From: a virus
Direction: 5' to 3' (one strand)
DNA length: 36,672 nucleotides
Virus record (IMG/VR): IMGVR_UViG_3300005663_000023
Coordinates: 1-36,672 of that record
The notes below the pieces were generated by a model that was not told where the DNA came from, searched no databases, and saw nothing but the letters and a program-made list of their open reading frames with translations. Both the position numbers and the translations under genes were made by a program. This document shows positions 22,461-29,410 of the stretch, in pieces; position 1 is the first letter of the stretch; every line of letters starts with the position of its first letter.

Positions 22461-22943
22461 ATGCGCCCGATGTTCGCCCTTCTCGCCTTGCTCGTCTCAC
22501 TATTCGTGTGCGCGCCGGCATCCGCGCGCCCGCCGCCTACAAGCTTCGCGTCGAGCGCCTCGCAGGGACTGACCACCACCTACGCATGCACTGAGATCAC
22601 CGACACATCGGCGACGGATGGCGCTTCAGTCAACGTGCCGCGCATGGCTGTCTTCGGTCAGCTCAACGCCGAGATCACATCCGTCGTCACAGCCGTATCG
22701 ATCACCTGGTTTCTCACCGAGTCGAGCACGGGAGAGGAGACGGGGTGGACAACCGACGAAGTCACGTCCACGATCCTCGACCACGACGCAGACGCCACAG
22801 GCAACGTCGTGAGTTCGTTGGGGCGCGAGCCCTACCGGCAAACCGCGAGGGCCACGAACGGCTCGATGTTCGTGTGTGCCAAGACGGATGCCGGCACCGC
22901 CACGGCCGTATACCGGCTACACTGGGTACAGCGCGGCGGATAG
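22461..22943 (+). CDS. Secreted small protein in the tail/lysis region (160 aa)
   Basis: Residues 1-22 are a clean Sec signal peptide: MRPMFALLALLVSLFVCAPA, then SA with cleavage expected after ASA. The mature part is beta-rich, Ser/Thr-rich and acidic, with one likely disulphide pair (YACTE and FVCAKT). No family is recognised. A strong site (AAAGGAG) precedes the ATG. Secreted proteins are unusual among tail genes; it may be a periplasmic or surface factor acting late, or a virion protein that uses its hydrophobic N terminus differently. Confidence 0.7.
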   Translation: MRPMFALLALLVSLFVCAPASARPPPTSFASSASQGLTTTYACTEITDTSATDGASVNVPRMAVFGQLNAEITSVVTAVSITWFLTESSTGEETGWTTDEVTSTILDHDADATGNVVSSLGREPYRQTARATNGSMFVCAKTDAGTATAVYRLHWVQRGG

Positions 22944-22960
22944 GCGCGCATGGGGGAGCC

Positions 22961-23233
22961 ATGGGAAGGAAGAAGAGAACCGAGCTCACGCGCGCCGAGG
23001 CTCGCAAGATCGTTCGTGATCAGGTCGTGCGGGTCGAGAGCGAAGAGAAGGGGCTCACGAGCGCGGAGAAGCACCAGCGTGCGCTCAACCTGTCGGTGAC
23101 CGCCATCGACGAGGCGCACACGTACCCGGACGACTGGGGCCTTGCGGGCAAGGCGCTCGAGCTCATCGATGCATCGGTGCTTCGGTTCTTCGTTGGCCTT
23201 CTCGTCGACCAGTTCGCTAGCGACCTCCCGTAG
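22961..23233 (+). CDS. Small helical protein before endolysin (90 aa)
   Basis: ATG 22961 is preceded by GGGGGAG. The protein is charged and helical (RTELTRAEARKIVRDQVVRV, then SEEKGLTSAEKHQRALNLSV), with a C-terminal short hydrophobic stretch (VLRFFVGLLVDQFA) too short for a confident membrane helix. The position directly upstream of the amidase, with a one-base stop/start overlap, is where holins or lysis regulators often lie, and the repeated E-K pattern resembles phage LLH-type holin partners, but this is inference only. Confidence 0.65.
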   Translation: MGRKKRTELTRAEARKIVRDQVVRVESEEKGLTSAEKHQRALNLSVTAIDEAHTYPDDWGLAGKALELIDASVLRFFVGLLVDQFASDLP

Positions 23234-23790
23234 TGCCGCGGCGCGTCCACCTGTGCCTGGGCCATACCGGCGCCACGCAAGGCAGGCCGGGCGCTGTGCA
23301 CGTCACGCCAAAGGGTGAGCGCTTCGACGAGGTGAAGATCGTCAGGGCCTACGCCGTGCACGCTGCCGAACTGCTCGAGGCCAGCGGCCTTGTCGTTGAG
23401 CTCGACGGCGCGGGTAGCTACCGCAGCCGACAGCGCCGCGCCGCGCACTACGGCTCTCCCTACATCGACTGCCACGTCAACGCGGGGTGGCGGGAAGGGT
23501 GGGCTGTCCGGGGCTCGGTGTTCCACGCGCCGCACGCTCTAGGCGGCGCGCGGCTAGCCACACAGCTCGCCGAGCACCTCGCCCCCCTGGTGGGTGGCGC
23601 GAAGGTGTGGGACACGTCCCCGGACGATTGGCGGCGTCATGCGCACTCCAACTTGATGAGCACCGGGCGCGCTCCCGCGGTCGTGTTCGAGCCCGCATTC
23701 CTCGACTGCCCTGACCACTGGCCCGTCCTGCGAGAGCCAGAGCAGATCGGCGCGGTGCTCGCCGCGGGTGTGCTGGCCTTCCTGGGCTAG
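23233..23790 (+). CDS. Endolysin: N-acetylmuramoyl-L-alanine amidase (Amidase_3 type)
   Basis: This 185-aa protein matches zinc-dependent Amidase_3 enzymes, which cut the bond between MurNAc and the stem peptide. Visible family elements are LGHTG with His11, FDEV with Glu33, DCHVNAG with His81 and PAVVFEPAFLDCPDHW with Glu153, giving the His-Glu-His zinc set and the catalytic Glu. The middle GSYRSRQRRA corresponds to the R..AN helix. It is catalytic only, without a cell-wall-binding domain, as is usual for phages of Gram-negative hosts. The start is GTG, overlapping TAG. Confidence 0.85.
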   Translation: MPRRVHLCLGHTGATQGRPGAVHVTPKGERFDEVKIVRAYAVHAAELLEASGLVVELDGAGSYRSRQRRAAHYGSPYIDCHVNAGWREGWAVRGSVFHAPHALGGARLATQLAEHLAPLVGGAKVWDTSPDDWRRHAHSNLMSTGRAPAVVFEPAFLDCPDHWPVLREPEQIGAVLAAGVLAFLG

Positions 23791-23810
23791 AGGCGCATCG
23801 CCGGAGAGGG

Positions 23811-23819
23811 TGCTAGACT
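23811..23819 (+). promoter_or_regulatory. Extended -10 (TGCTAGACT) upstream of the 23828 gene
   Basis: TGC plus TAGACT (23814-23819) ends eight bases before ATG 23828, predicting transcription at or within a base or two of the start codon. There is no ribosome site at normal distance. It matches TGCTANNNT elements at 1330, 7563 and (minus strand) 36387-36395. Confidence 0.5.
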
Positions 23820-23827
23820 CCTGCAAA

Positions 23828-25579
23828 ATGAGGTGCCCCGTGGTTCGACGCTTGCTCCTAGCCATCATGTCGGTTGTGCTGGTCTCGTGCTCGAGCGCGG
23901 GCGCGTCAGACTTCTTCGAAAACCCGGACATCGCCGAGGCTCTCAGGCGAAGCTCAGGCGACTTTCAGACGGGCGTGCTGACGCCGTGTAATGTCACGAT
24001 CAACGCCGACCCCACGAAGTTCGACTCCGTGGTGTGTACGGGAGTCGTGATCGACTCCTCGGATCCGACTAACCCCGTCTCCACTAACGTGGATATCGCC
24101 GCCCGCACTGCCGTCGCCGACGCCTTCCCCGCCAGCGACACCACTTGGCTCCTGATCGACGATACCGACACGCTCTCTCAAGTCAATGTCTCGCCGTCTG
24201 CCATCGAGCGTCGCGACAAGATTGTGATCGGGTCGCTGGTGAAGGCTGGCGGCGTCATCATCCTCACCGTGGACAACCAGATCCCCGCATACGGGCTTCT
24301 GAAGACGTTCGAAGACCAGCTGATGATGCTCGGCGGCATGGCGTCGGATGCTGTCATCGGCACGAGCGATAACGATCTAAGCCTGGACGTCACAGCCGGC
24401 GAGATCATCTCCCTCGGTCGCGGTATCCCATTCGACGTCAAGAAGCCGAACACGACCCTGACGCCCGCTCAAACACCGTTCCCCGTCGGCAAACTCTTCA
24501 AATCTTACGAGAATGTCTCTGGCGTCGTGGTCATCGACCCGACCACTAATCAGATTGACCCGAACAACTTCGCCTCGGCGGGCGTCCTTACGCCAGTGTC
24601 GGCAGGCAAATACACGATCCAGCGGGGCATCCTGTTCCCGGCCACAGATGTGCTCGCGCTGTACTATGGGAACACCGAATACGACACTTTAGCGGAGGCC
24701 GCTTCCCAGCTCGAGACCGAAGATTGGAGCGAGCATCCCGACACGATGGCGGGCGCCTTCCGTGCGTGGATAATCGTGCAGGAAGGGACCACCGACCTGT
24801 TGGCAGCGTGTGAGGCCGACCCACCAAAGGCCGCCTTCATCTCGTCCGGACCACTGCGCCCCGGCATCGCAGACAGCGCCCAGCTGCCCGTTGGCCAGAT
24901 CGTCGCCCAGGTCACCGACAGCACGAGTCAGAAGCCCGGTGTAACGACACCCGTCTTCGTGACCTTCAATACCGACGATCTGCTCTTGGGTATTGGTCAT
25001 GACCGCCCCGAAGATTTCAAAGCCCTCACCGCGCGCGCATTGCACTTCACGATCCAATACCAGGTAGAACGCACCGGATCGGGCGGCGTGGTCTTGTGGC
25101 ACGGCTGGCTCCGCCAAGGGCGTCGCGACGGCGATGTCACCGCGGTAAGCGTGGCGAATCCGACAGTCATCACGTCGAAGGACCACCGCATCACGACGGG
25201 CCAGACCGTCACGATCTCCGGGTGCACCACGAGCGCGAGCGTCAATGGCGCCAACGTGGCGACCGTGGTGGATGCCAACAGTTACACCATTCCGGTGAAC
25301 GTGACCGTGGTCACCGATGGGGTGTGCACCTGGACACGTGTCTTGGATGCTGCCGATGACGTGGCCAATTCCAACGTGGAGGAGGCCCTCCTCACTGTCA
25401 ACCAAGAGGGGGTGGTCACCGCCTCTTTCAACGTGCAGCCAAAAGAAGAGGACGTGTTCAGCTTCATGCAGTCGGTGGACGACACGACGAAGGGCGCGGG
25501 CCTCGTGGCGAAGACACCCGCGGGCGAGCCCGCCATCCCGTCTGCACACGTCTCGATCACCGTCGCCGGCACGCAGTGA
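23828..25579 (+). CDS. Large lipoprotein-like appendage protein (583 aa)
   Basis: The N terminus is a bacterial lipoprotein signal: VVRRLLLAIMSVVLVSC, with lipobox LVSC and modified Cys21. The rest is long, beta-rich and fibre-like, with repeated TLTPAQTPFPVGKLFKSY-type segments. The region around residues 435-495 (NPTVITSKDHRITTGQTVTI) fits the FCCH-like ubiquitin-E1-type beta domain common in phage tail fibres and tip proteins. A fibre-like protein with a lipobox is unexpected: it could be a receptor-masking or surface lipoprotein made by the infected cell, or a virion protein with a coincidental leader. Start 23828 is favoured over 23768 because the signal begins there. Confidence 0.75.
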   Translation: MRCPVVRRLLLAIMSVVLVSCSSAGASDFFENPDIAEALRRSSGDFQTGVLTPCNVTINADPTKFDSVVCTGVVIDSSDPTNPVSTNVDIAARTAVADAFPASDTTWLLIDDTDTLSQVNVSPSAIERRDKIVIGSLVKAGGVIILTVDNQIPAYGLLKTFEDQLMMLGGMASDAVIGTSDNDLSLDVTAGEIISLGRGIPFDVKKPNTTLTPAQTPFPVGKLFKSYENVSGVVVIDPTTNQIDPNNFASAGVLTPVSAGKYTIQRGILFPATDVLALYYGNTEYDTLAEAASQLETEDWSEHPDTMAGAFRAWIIVQEGTTDLLAACEADPPKAAFISSGPLRPGIADSAQLPVGQIVAQVTDSTSQKPGVTTPVFVTFNTDDLLLGIGHDRPEDFKALTARALHFTIQYQVERTGSGGVVLWHGWLRQGRRDGDVTAVSVANPTVITSKDHRITTGQTVTISGCTTSASVNGANVATVVDANSYTIPVNVTVVTDGVCTWTRVLDAADDVANSNVEEALLTVNQEGVVTASFNVQPKEEDVFSFMQSVDDTTKGAGLVAKTPAGEPAIPSAHVSITVAGTQ

Positions 25580-25599
25580 GCCCCAAAGGAGCGATAGCC

Positions 25600-26142
25600 A
25601 TGGTCGACCCAGACGCCGAGACGCCCATCCGACGCCCACGGTTCACTCCGCACCCGACAGCCGACGAAGCCATGGATCAGGCAGACAATGTGTTCGCGTG
25701 GATGGACGAGATGAGCAGGGCCGCAGACAAGGGGCGCCTCGAGGCGTGGCTCAAGACCGCGACCGACCCACCTGCGTCGGTCAACCTGGCGATGCACTGC
25801 CAGCAGCGGGCCGACCTGCGAGGCCTCCGGACCGAGCTCAGCATGAAGGCCAGCTCTGCCGAGGTCGCCGCGCTCCCTGGCATGTTCGCTGCGGCGGCAT
25901 TCGACCATCAGATCCAGGTCAAGGCGGAGGAAGAGAAGACGAAGCAGGCCCGGCACAAGTGCGTGAGTTCGTTCCTACAGCGGATCGCCAGCAACAACAA
26001 GGCCGTGCTGCTGCTGATCGGCCTGGGGGGCGCCGCACTGATCCTCACCATCGCCGGGGTGTTCTTCTCGAACACGACCTTTCACATCGGCGATTGGATC
26101 GGGGTGACCGCGAGCGATGCGCCAAACATTCACGCGCCCTGA
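25600..26142 (+). CDS. Putative holin/late membrane protein (180 aa)
   Basis: ATG 25600 follows AAAGGAG at normal spacing; GTG 25576 is an alternative in frame. The first 130 residues are soluble and helical, ending in the charged stretch VKAEEEKTKQARHK. Residues 134-156 form one strong membrane helix (KAVLLLIGLGGAALILTIAG) followed by a short polar tail. One C-proximal helix near the lysis gene suggests a holin-type or membrane-anchored virion protein, but no family is assigned. Its last 13 bases overlap the convergent cupin gene. Confidence 0.65.
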   Translation: MVDPDAETPIRRPRFTPHPTADEAMDQADNVFAWMDEMSRAADKGRLEAWLKTATDPPASVNLAMHCQQRADLRGLRTELSMKASSAEVAALPGMFAAAAFDHQIQVKAEEEKTKQARHKCVSSFLQRIASNNKAVLLLIGLGGAALILTIAGVFFSNTTFHIGDWIGVTASDAPNIHAP

Positions 26143-26420
26143 GCTGCATACCCAATCAGCATGACCAGCGCGATAGCGTCGTCGTCGGGCTCCATGTGAT
26201 GGCTTGAGCCAGCAGGGATCACCACAAAGCCACCCGCCTTCACCGGCATGCTCACTCCGTCTACGACTACGACGCCACTGCCCTGGGTAGCGATGGCGAT
26301 CTCATCGACGTCGTGCGTGTGCGGGCTGCCCTTGTTGATGAACTGCATCACCTCGCACCTGGCGGCGAGCCGTGATGGCAGTTCCAGTCGCGCCATTTCT
26401 CCGAACTTCGTTCGTCTCAT
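26130..26420 (-). CDS. Cupin-domain protein (96 aa)
   Basis: Cupin motif 1 reads HTHDVDEIAIATQGSG (two His, Glu, Gly), and motif 2 reads GGFVVIPAGSSHHMEP (P-x-G-x2-H). These form a small beta-barrel that usually binds a metal; the metal set HxH-E-H is complete. Small phage cupins may be sugar-modifying, sensing or regulatory, so the role here is unknown. It is the last gene of the 28088-26130 operon; its start overlaps the upstream TGA. It converges on the rightward arm with a 13-base overlap. Confidence 0.8.
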   Translation of the reverse strand: MRRTKFGEMARLELPSRLAARCEVMQFINKGSPHTHDVDEIAIATQGSGVVVVDGVSMPVKAGGFVVIPAGSSHHMEPDDDAIALVMLIGYAAQGA

Positions 26421-26824
26421 CACGTCACTCCTGCGGCCTCGTCAAAGGCCTCCTGGGTTTCGAACACGTCTCTCAGATACTCCTCCGCCGTCCAGCCGAC
26501 GTCGGCCGACACCACGCGGATCGACGCCAGGCACAGCCGCAAGAACTTCGCCCGGTCGATCCGCGTCACGAACTCCGCAAGCATCGCGTCGAGCTCCTCG
26601 CTCTGCCGCTCGCCGAGCAGCGTCAGCATCATGCGTTCGCCCTCGCGCTCGGCGCCGTCCTTGGGTGGCCTGCCCCTCGGTCGCCCCGGGCGTGCTGGAA
26701 GGCCTCGAGCAGGGCCCCGAAGACGACGCGAACACACGGGGCAGATGCGCCCCGGGAACGCGCCAGAATAGCGGCATCCCGGGCACGTGAACGAATCATT
26801 TCCCGATAAGCCGGAATCATTCAT
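26420..26824 (-). CDS. Zinc-ribbon plus AT-hook DNA-binding protein (134 aa)
   Basis: Cys14, Cys17, Cys28 and Cys31 (CPGC and CPVC) form a zinc ribbon. Residues 47-55 (GRPRGRPPK) are a near-perfect AT-hook, which binds the minor groove of AT-rich DNA. The C-terminal half is helical (EELDAMLAEFVTRIDRAKFL). The start at 26824 overlaps the upstream TGA (ATGA). A DNA-binding regulator of host or phage transcription is the natural reading; this combination in one small phage protein is unusual. Neighbouring genes are also small regulators. Confidence 0.75.
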   Translation of the reverse strand: MNDSGLSGNDSFTCPGCRYSGAFPGRICPVCSRRLRGPARGLPARPGRPRGRPPKDGAEREGERMMLTLLGERQSEELDAMLAEFVTRIDRAKFLRLCLASIRVVSADVGWTAEEYLRDVFETQEAFDEAAGVT

Positions 26825-27081
26825 TCGAGCACCGAAGCGCTCGGCCACTCCGACTCCCGCAGCACTGTGATCGACTGCACCGTGAAGAACACGAGATGCC
26901 CCTTGCCGCATCGAGCTGCCATGCCGGACACCTCGAGGGCGAACCCCACCCAATGACGCGCTTCCGCGACGGCGTCGTCGGTGGCGGCGCACTTCTTGAT
27001 CCCGTGCCCAGCAATGTTCAGCGTGATCGAGTTGCCGCGAACCCGGAGTGCGACAGCACGCAGCGTCTCATAGGCGATCAT
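26821..27081 (-). CDS. Hypothetical protein (86 aa)
   Basis: The start ATG 27081 overlaps the upstream TGA and is preceded by GAAGGATGGG; a longer frame from 27264 runs through the FmdB-like gene. The protein is a mixed alpha/beta domain (MIAYETLRAVALRVRGNSIT, then LNIAGHGIKKCAATDDAVAE) with one hydrophobic strand near HLVFFTVQSITVL. No family is recognised. It is a member of the seven-gene operon transcribed from 28109. Confidence 0.7.
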   Translation of the reverse strand: MIAYETLRAVALRVRGNSITLNIAGHGIKKCAATDDAVAEARHWVGFALEVSGMAARCGKGHLVFFTVQSITVLRESEWPSASVLE

Positions 27082-27287
27082 TGGTACCCATCCTTCGCCC
27101 AGCCCTTGCCCTTCAAGTGGAAGGGCGGGCTGACTACGGCGCGCCTCATGCGCGACGGCGTGCCGCCCTCTTCGAATGCGCGGTCGCCGTGGTAGCACAG
27201 CAGTGGCGAGTCGCGCTCGGCGAGCGTTCGCCGCAGTGTCTTCGTCGCGGGGCAGTGCGGGCACTCGTACACGTACCAGAAGGGCAT
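27078..27287 (-). CDS. FmdB-like zinc-ribbon protein (69 aa)
   Basis: The pattern MPFWYVYECPHC matches the opening of FmdB-family putative regulatory proteins (MPxYxYxCxxC). The second metal pair is partly replaced by C31/H33. The end FHLKGKGWAKDGY corresponds to the family's C-terminal F-x-x-KGxGWYxxD motif. Such proteins are common small regulators in bacteria and appear in some phages. The start overlaps the upstream gene's TGA (TGATG). Function not established. Confidence 0.75.
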   Translation of the reverse strand: MPFWYVYECPHCPATKTLRRTLAERDSPLLCYHGDRAFEEGGTPSRMRRAVVSPPFHLKGKGWAKDGYQ

Positions 27288-27598
27288 CACGCCGCCCCCA
27301 GCAGTTTCATCACGTCGCGTCTCGACACGCCCGGCACGTTGCCGTCCGCGAGCTCCGCGATGAGCACCGCTACGCCCTTGTCGGTGATCGTGTAGATCGC
27401 GGGGATGGTGTAGTCCCCCGTCGCGTGGCTGGTCTTCGTGACAAGCCGCGCCTTGAACAGCTCCGACAGCGACTTGCGCGCCGTCGACAGGCCCTGCCCG
27501 GTGTCGTCGATCACCTTGAGGTAGTTGGAAGGCCCGAGCTGCGCGAGCGTGTCGAGCACGTCGAGCTGCCGGTATCCCATGGGGTTGTTGGTGCTCAT
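27287..27598 (-). CDS. Winged helix-turn-helix DNA-binding protein (103 aa)
   Basis: The order helix (GYRQLDVLDTLAQLGP), helix (SNYLKVIDDTGQG), recognition helix (STARKSLSELFKARLVTK) and a beta wing (TIPAIYTITDKGVAVLIAEL) matches a MarR- or PadR-like winged helix. It would act as a transcription regulator, possibly of the leftward operons. Start ATG 27598 overlaps the upstream TGA. It is a good candidate for the protein that binds the GGTATACC element, but this is conjecture. Confidence 0.75.
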   Translation of the reverse strand: MSTNNPMGYRQLDVLDTLAQLGPSNYLKVIDDTGQGLSTARKSLSELFKARLVTKTSHATGDYTIPAIYTITDKGVAVLIAELADGNVPGVSRRDVMKLLGAA

Positions 27599-27867
27599 GG
27601 CGATGTCTGGAAGGATGCGGCCTCATCCAGAGGCCAGCGGATGTCGGTGTAGAGGAGCAGGGCGCGGCGGAACTTGGGCTCCATCAGCTTGCACCGCTTC
27701 CACAGCGGGTCGATGGTGTCCGAGATCATGAAGGCAGACCAGAGAACCAGCCAGCTAGGGTGACCAGGCAGCGGCATGCTGATGTGCCCACCCGTGTGCA
27801 CCCGCAGGCCATCGCTGCGGACATACAGAAAGGGCGCGATGCGGGCCCACTGGCGGGCGCCCCTCAC
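27595..27867 (-). CDS. Hypothetical protein (90 aa)
   Basis: GTG 27867 forms a GTGA overlap with the upstream gene. The protein contains aromatic, weakly hydrophobic stretches (RIAPFLYVRSDGLRVHTGGH, then GHPSWLVLWSAFMIS) and a C-terminal EPKFRRALLLYTDIRWPLDE. A single membrane-associated segment is possible (SWLVLWSAFMI) but short. No family is recognised. It is the second gene of the 28109 operon. Confidence 0.7.
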   Translation of the reverse strand: MRGARQWARIAPFLYVRSDGLRVHTGGHISMPLPGHPSWLVLWSAFMISDTIDPLWKRCKLMEPKFRRALLLYTDIRWPLDEAASFQTSP

Positions 27868-28088
27868 AGGTTCGCCGACTCTTCAGCCACCTGGCGACCC
27901 TGCGGCACGTCACGGCGCGCGGTGTTGTCACAGTCGACGCCAGACGCGGCGCGGACGTTGCGCAGCATCGCCCGTAAACGTGGTTCGTTCATGGACTCGT
28001 TGAGGCCGGCCATCACAGCAGTGCACTGCTTGACCGCCGTAGTGAGCCGGTTGATCGCCGCTTTGCGTTTCATCCATCGTGTCTTCAT
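27864..28088 (-). CDS. Small basic hypothetical protein, operon leader gene (74 aa)
   Basis: ATG 28088 is preceded by AGGAGGACAGG, a ribosome-site stretch shared nearly exactly with the 33524 gene. The protein begins MKTRWMKRKAAINRLTTAVK, is basic and helical, and has an RDVPQGRQVAEESANL tail. No family is recognised. It is the first gene of the operon from the GGTATACC promoter at 28109-28116, so it is likely expressed early and well. Confidence 0.7.
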   Translation of the reverse strand: MKTRWMKRKAAINRLTTAVKQCTAVMAGLNESMNEPRLRAMLRNVRAASGVDCDNTARRDVPQGRQVAEESANL

Positions 28089-28108
28089 CCTGTCCTCCTG
28101 ACACCTTA

Positions 28109-28137
28109 GGTATACCACATCAACGCGGACGCGGACA
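28109..28137 (-). promoter_or_regulatory. GGTATACC promoter of the 28088-26130 operon
   Basis: On the minus strand TATACC (plus 28109-28114) is 17 bases from a poor -35 (TGTCCG, plus 28132-28137). The octamer is followed by TA, a short spacer and AGGAGGACAGG before the ATG, the same arrangement as at 33545. It overlaps the 3' end of the upstream operon's last gene. Confidence 0.6.
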
Positions 28138-28299
28138 CGTTTTCTTGTCGACCCGAATGCGTGGACGCCTGCACTTCACAACACGGAGCCTGCCGTCTAG
28201 GCGTCCAACCGCAATCCAGATGCCGCAACGCCAGCACGGGTACGGCGGGCCGAGCGCGGCCTCAAGGCGCGTCTCGCAGAGCGGGCACTCGAGTCTCAC
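28120..28299 (-). CDS. Small zinc-ribbon protein (59 aa)
   Basis: Begins at GTG 28299 overlapping the mini membrane gene's TGA. Residues 5-25 contain CPLC and CWRC, a complete zinc ribbon, followed by the basic tail VVKCRRPRIRVDKKTCPRPR. Such small ribbons often bind nucleic acid or polymerase subunits. It is the last gene of the 30332-28120 operon and ends just before the GGTATACC promoter of the next operon. Confidence 0.65.
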   Translation of the reverse strand: MRLECPLCETRLEAALGPPYPCWRCGIWIAVGRLDGRLRVVKCRRPRIRVDKKTCPRPR

Positions 28300-28412
28300 C
28301 CGAGCACGCCCGTAGCCACCGCGAATGCGACGAGGGACACGAACACCCCGAAGGCCATGAGTACGCAGAACGCGGCACCGATTATGAGCCGTGAGATCAC
28401 GTCGCCAGTCAT
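28296..28412 (-). CDS. Mini membrane protein (38 aa)
   Basis: ATG 28412 overlaps the upstream TGA (ATGA). The product is MTGDVISR, then one long hydrophobic helix (LIIGAAFCVLMAFGVFVSLV, then AFAVATGVLG). It is coupled on both sides, which supports translation. One-helix minis in phage early operons can alter the host envelope or block superinfection, but the role here is unknown. Confidence 0.65.
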   Translation of the reverse strand: MTGDVISRLIIGAAFCVLMAFGVFVSLVAFAVATGVLG

Positions 28413-28981
28413 GAGCACACCGCCTCGTAAATGACCCGCAGCGCTTCGGCGGGGTCGGTGACGCCTGCGAGTGCGGGAATCTGGGTAGTCGCGAATCCCG
28501 AGTCAGGGTAGGCGCTGAATACATGCACCTTGTTGGCGCGCATGAACACCCATCGGTCAGGGGGAATCAAACCCGTCACCAAGTCCGTGGGTGAGCGCTC
28601 CAGCGCCGCCAGCGTTCCCGGCTCGACCGTCCACCCCAGCGCGCTGCGGATGGCGTGGTCACGTCCGATGTGCTCTATGCGGGCGATCATGGAGAGCAAT
28701 GCACTGGCCCCATCGAAATCTTCGAAACGGAACGCCTCTGCAATCTCGACCGACCACGCCATCCCAGTTCCACGGTCGACACCGCCCGCCTCCTCCCACT
28801 CGTCCAGCTTCATCGCCAAGCCGAACGCGGTCTGGGGGTCGGTGAGTCCGACCTGGTTGCGAGCGAGCCAGATCAGCAGCACGCCCATCGTGCCGTTGAT
28901 GGTCTGGTGGTGCCTCCCGTCGAACCACACCGGCGGCAACCCCACCCCCTCCGCAACCAGCTTCGCGCTCACCTCAGACAC
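28409..28981 (-). CDS. Hypothetical protein with MGVLLIWLARNQ segment (190 aa)
   Basis: Start GTG 28981 overlaps the upstream mini gene by 8 bases; GTG 28972 is an alternative. The protein has the segment NGTMGVLLIWLARNQ (about residues 29-43) shared, at DNA level over 49 bp, with the unrelated gene at 31732-32208. The remainder (helical VEIAEAFRFEDFDGASALLS, then IPPDRWVFMRANKVHVFSAY) matches no family I know. No signal peptide. A soluble early protein that borrowed a peptide module is possible. Confidence 0.7.
   Translation of the reverse strand: MSEVSAKLVAEGVGLPPVWFDGRHHQTINGTMGVLLIWLARNQVGLTDPQTAFGLAMKLDEWEEAGGVDRGTGMAWSVEIAEAFRFEDFDGASALLSMIARIEHIGRDHAIRSALGWTVEPGTLAALERSPTDLVTGLIPPDRWVFMRANKVHVFSAYPDSGFATTQIPALAGVTDPAEALRVIYEAVCS
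28852..28900. repeat. 49-bp dispersed repeat (partner at 32043-32091)
   Basis: Positions 28852-28900 and 32043-32091 match over 49 bases with one difference (28891 T, 32082 C). On the minus strand both encode NG(T/A)MGVLLIWLARNQ in frame, in two otherwise different proteins. This suggests recent duplication or recombination of a coding module. Confidence 0.85.
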
Positions 28982-29078
28982 AGTTCACCACCCCAACGAA
29001 GAACAGCGCGAGCAAGAACAGCGCCCACAAGGTGCACATGCGTGCGTCGAGCTTGTTCGGGTGAAGTGGCGAGCCCAT
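28974..29078 (-). CDS. Mini membrane protein (34 aa)
   Basis: ATG 29078 overlaps the upstream TGA as TGATG and follows GGAGGTGG. The product is MGSPLHPNKLDARM, then a single strongly hydrophobic helix (TLWALFLLALFFVGVV) and NCV. Coupling to both neighbours supports a real gene. Function unknown; an N-in topology is likely from the basic flank. Confidence 0.65.
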   Translation of the reverse strand: MGSPLHPNKLDARMCTLWALFLLALFFVGVVNCV

Positions 29079-29410
29079 CACCCACCTCCGACGATGCGCA
29101 GGCCGACTGGTTGCGGCACGCGTTCGGCAATGAGCCGATCAATCAGCTCGTCCGCTTCCTCGCTCACGGGCAGGATGTGCGGACGCTCGCGAACGGGCAG
29201 CGCCATCTGCTCGGCAGTCACCGCGCTGCGGTCCGCCGCTTCCATCTTGAGGCGCTCGACCTCCGCCTCTGCGGCCTCGAGCTCCGACAGTACGCCGATC
29301 GCAGCTGCGGCGAGCTCGGGATCCTGTTCGTCGGCGGCCCACGCGATGCGGTGCAGAATGTCGCGGGGGGAGGTTGCGGGCTGTAGCGCCCTATCGGTTG
29401 TGATCTTCAT
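29078..29410 (-). CDS. Coiled-coil hypothetical protein (110 aa)
   Basis: Start ATG 29410 follows GGGGATCCG and overlaps the upstream gene by 20 bases; the longer frame begins inside the GACACC repeat and is not preferred. A heptad-like stretch (IGVLSELEAAEAEVERLKME) suggests a coiled coil, followed by a second helix (EEADELIDRLIAERV). It is acidic and soluble. No family is recognised. It is part of the 30353 operon. Confidence 0.7.
   Translation of the reverse strand: MKITTDRALQPATSPRDILHRIAWAADEQDPELAAAAIGVLSELEAAEAEVERLKMEAADRSAVTAEQMALPVRERPHILPVSEEADELIDRLIAERVPQPVGLRIVGGG

Noticed and set aside
22908-22915. GTATAC-containing palindrome near the end of the 22461 gene as another promoter of the GGTATACC family
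   Set aside because: The outer bases differ (CGTATACC), it lies inside a coding region and no TTGACA-like hexamer at 17 bases was seen.
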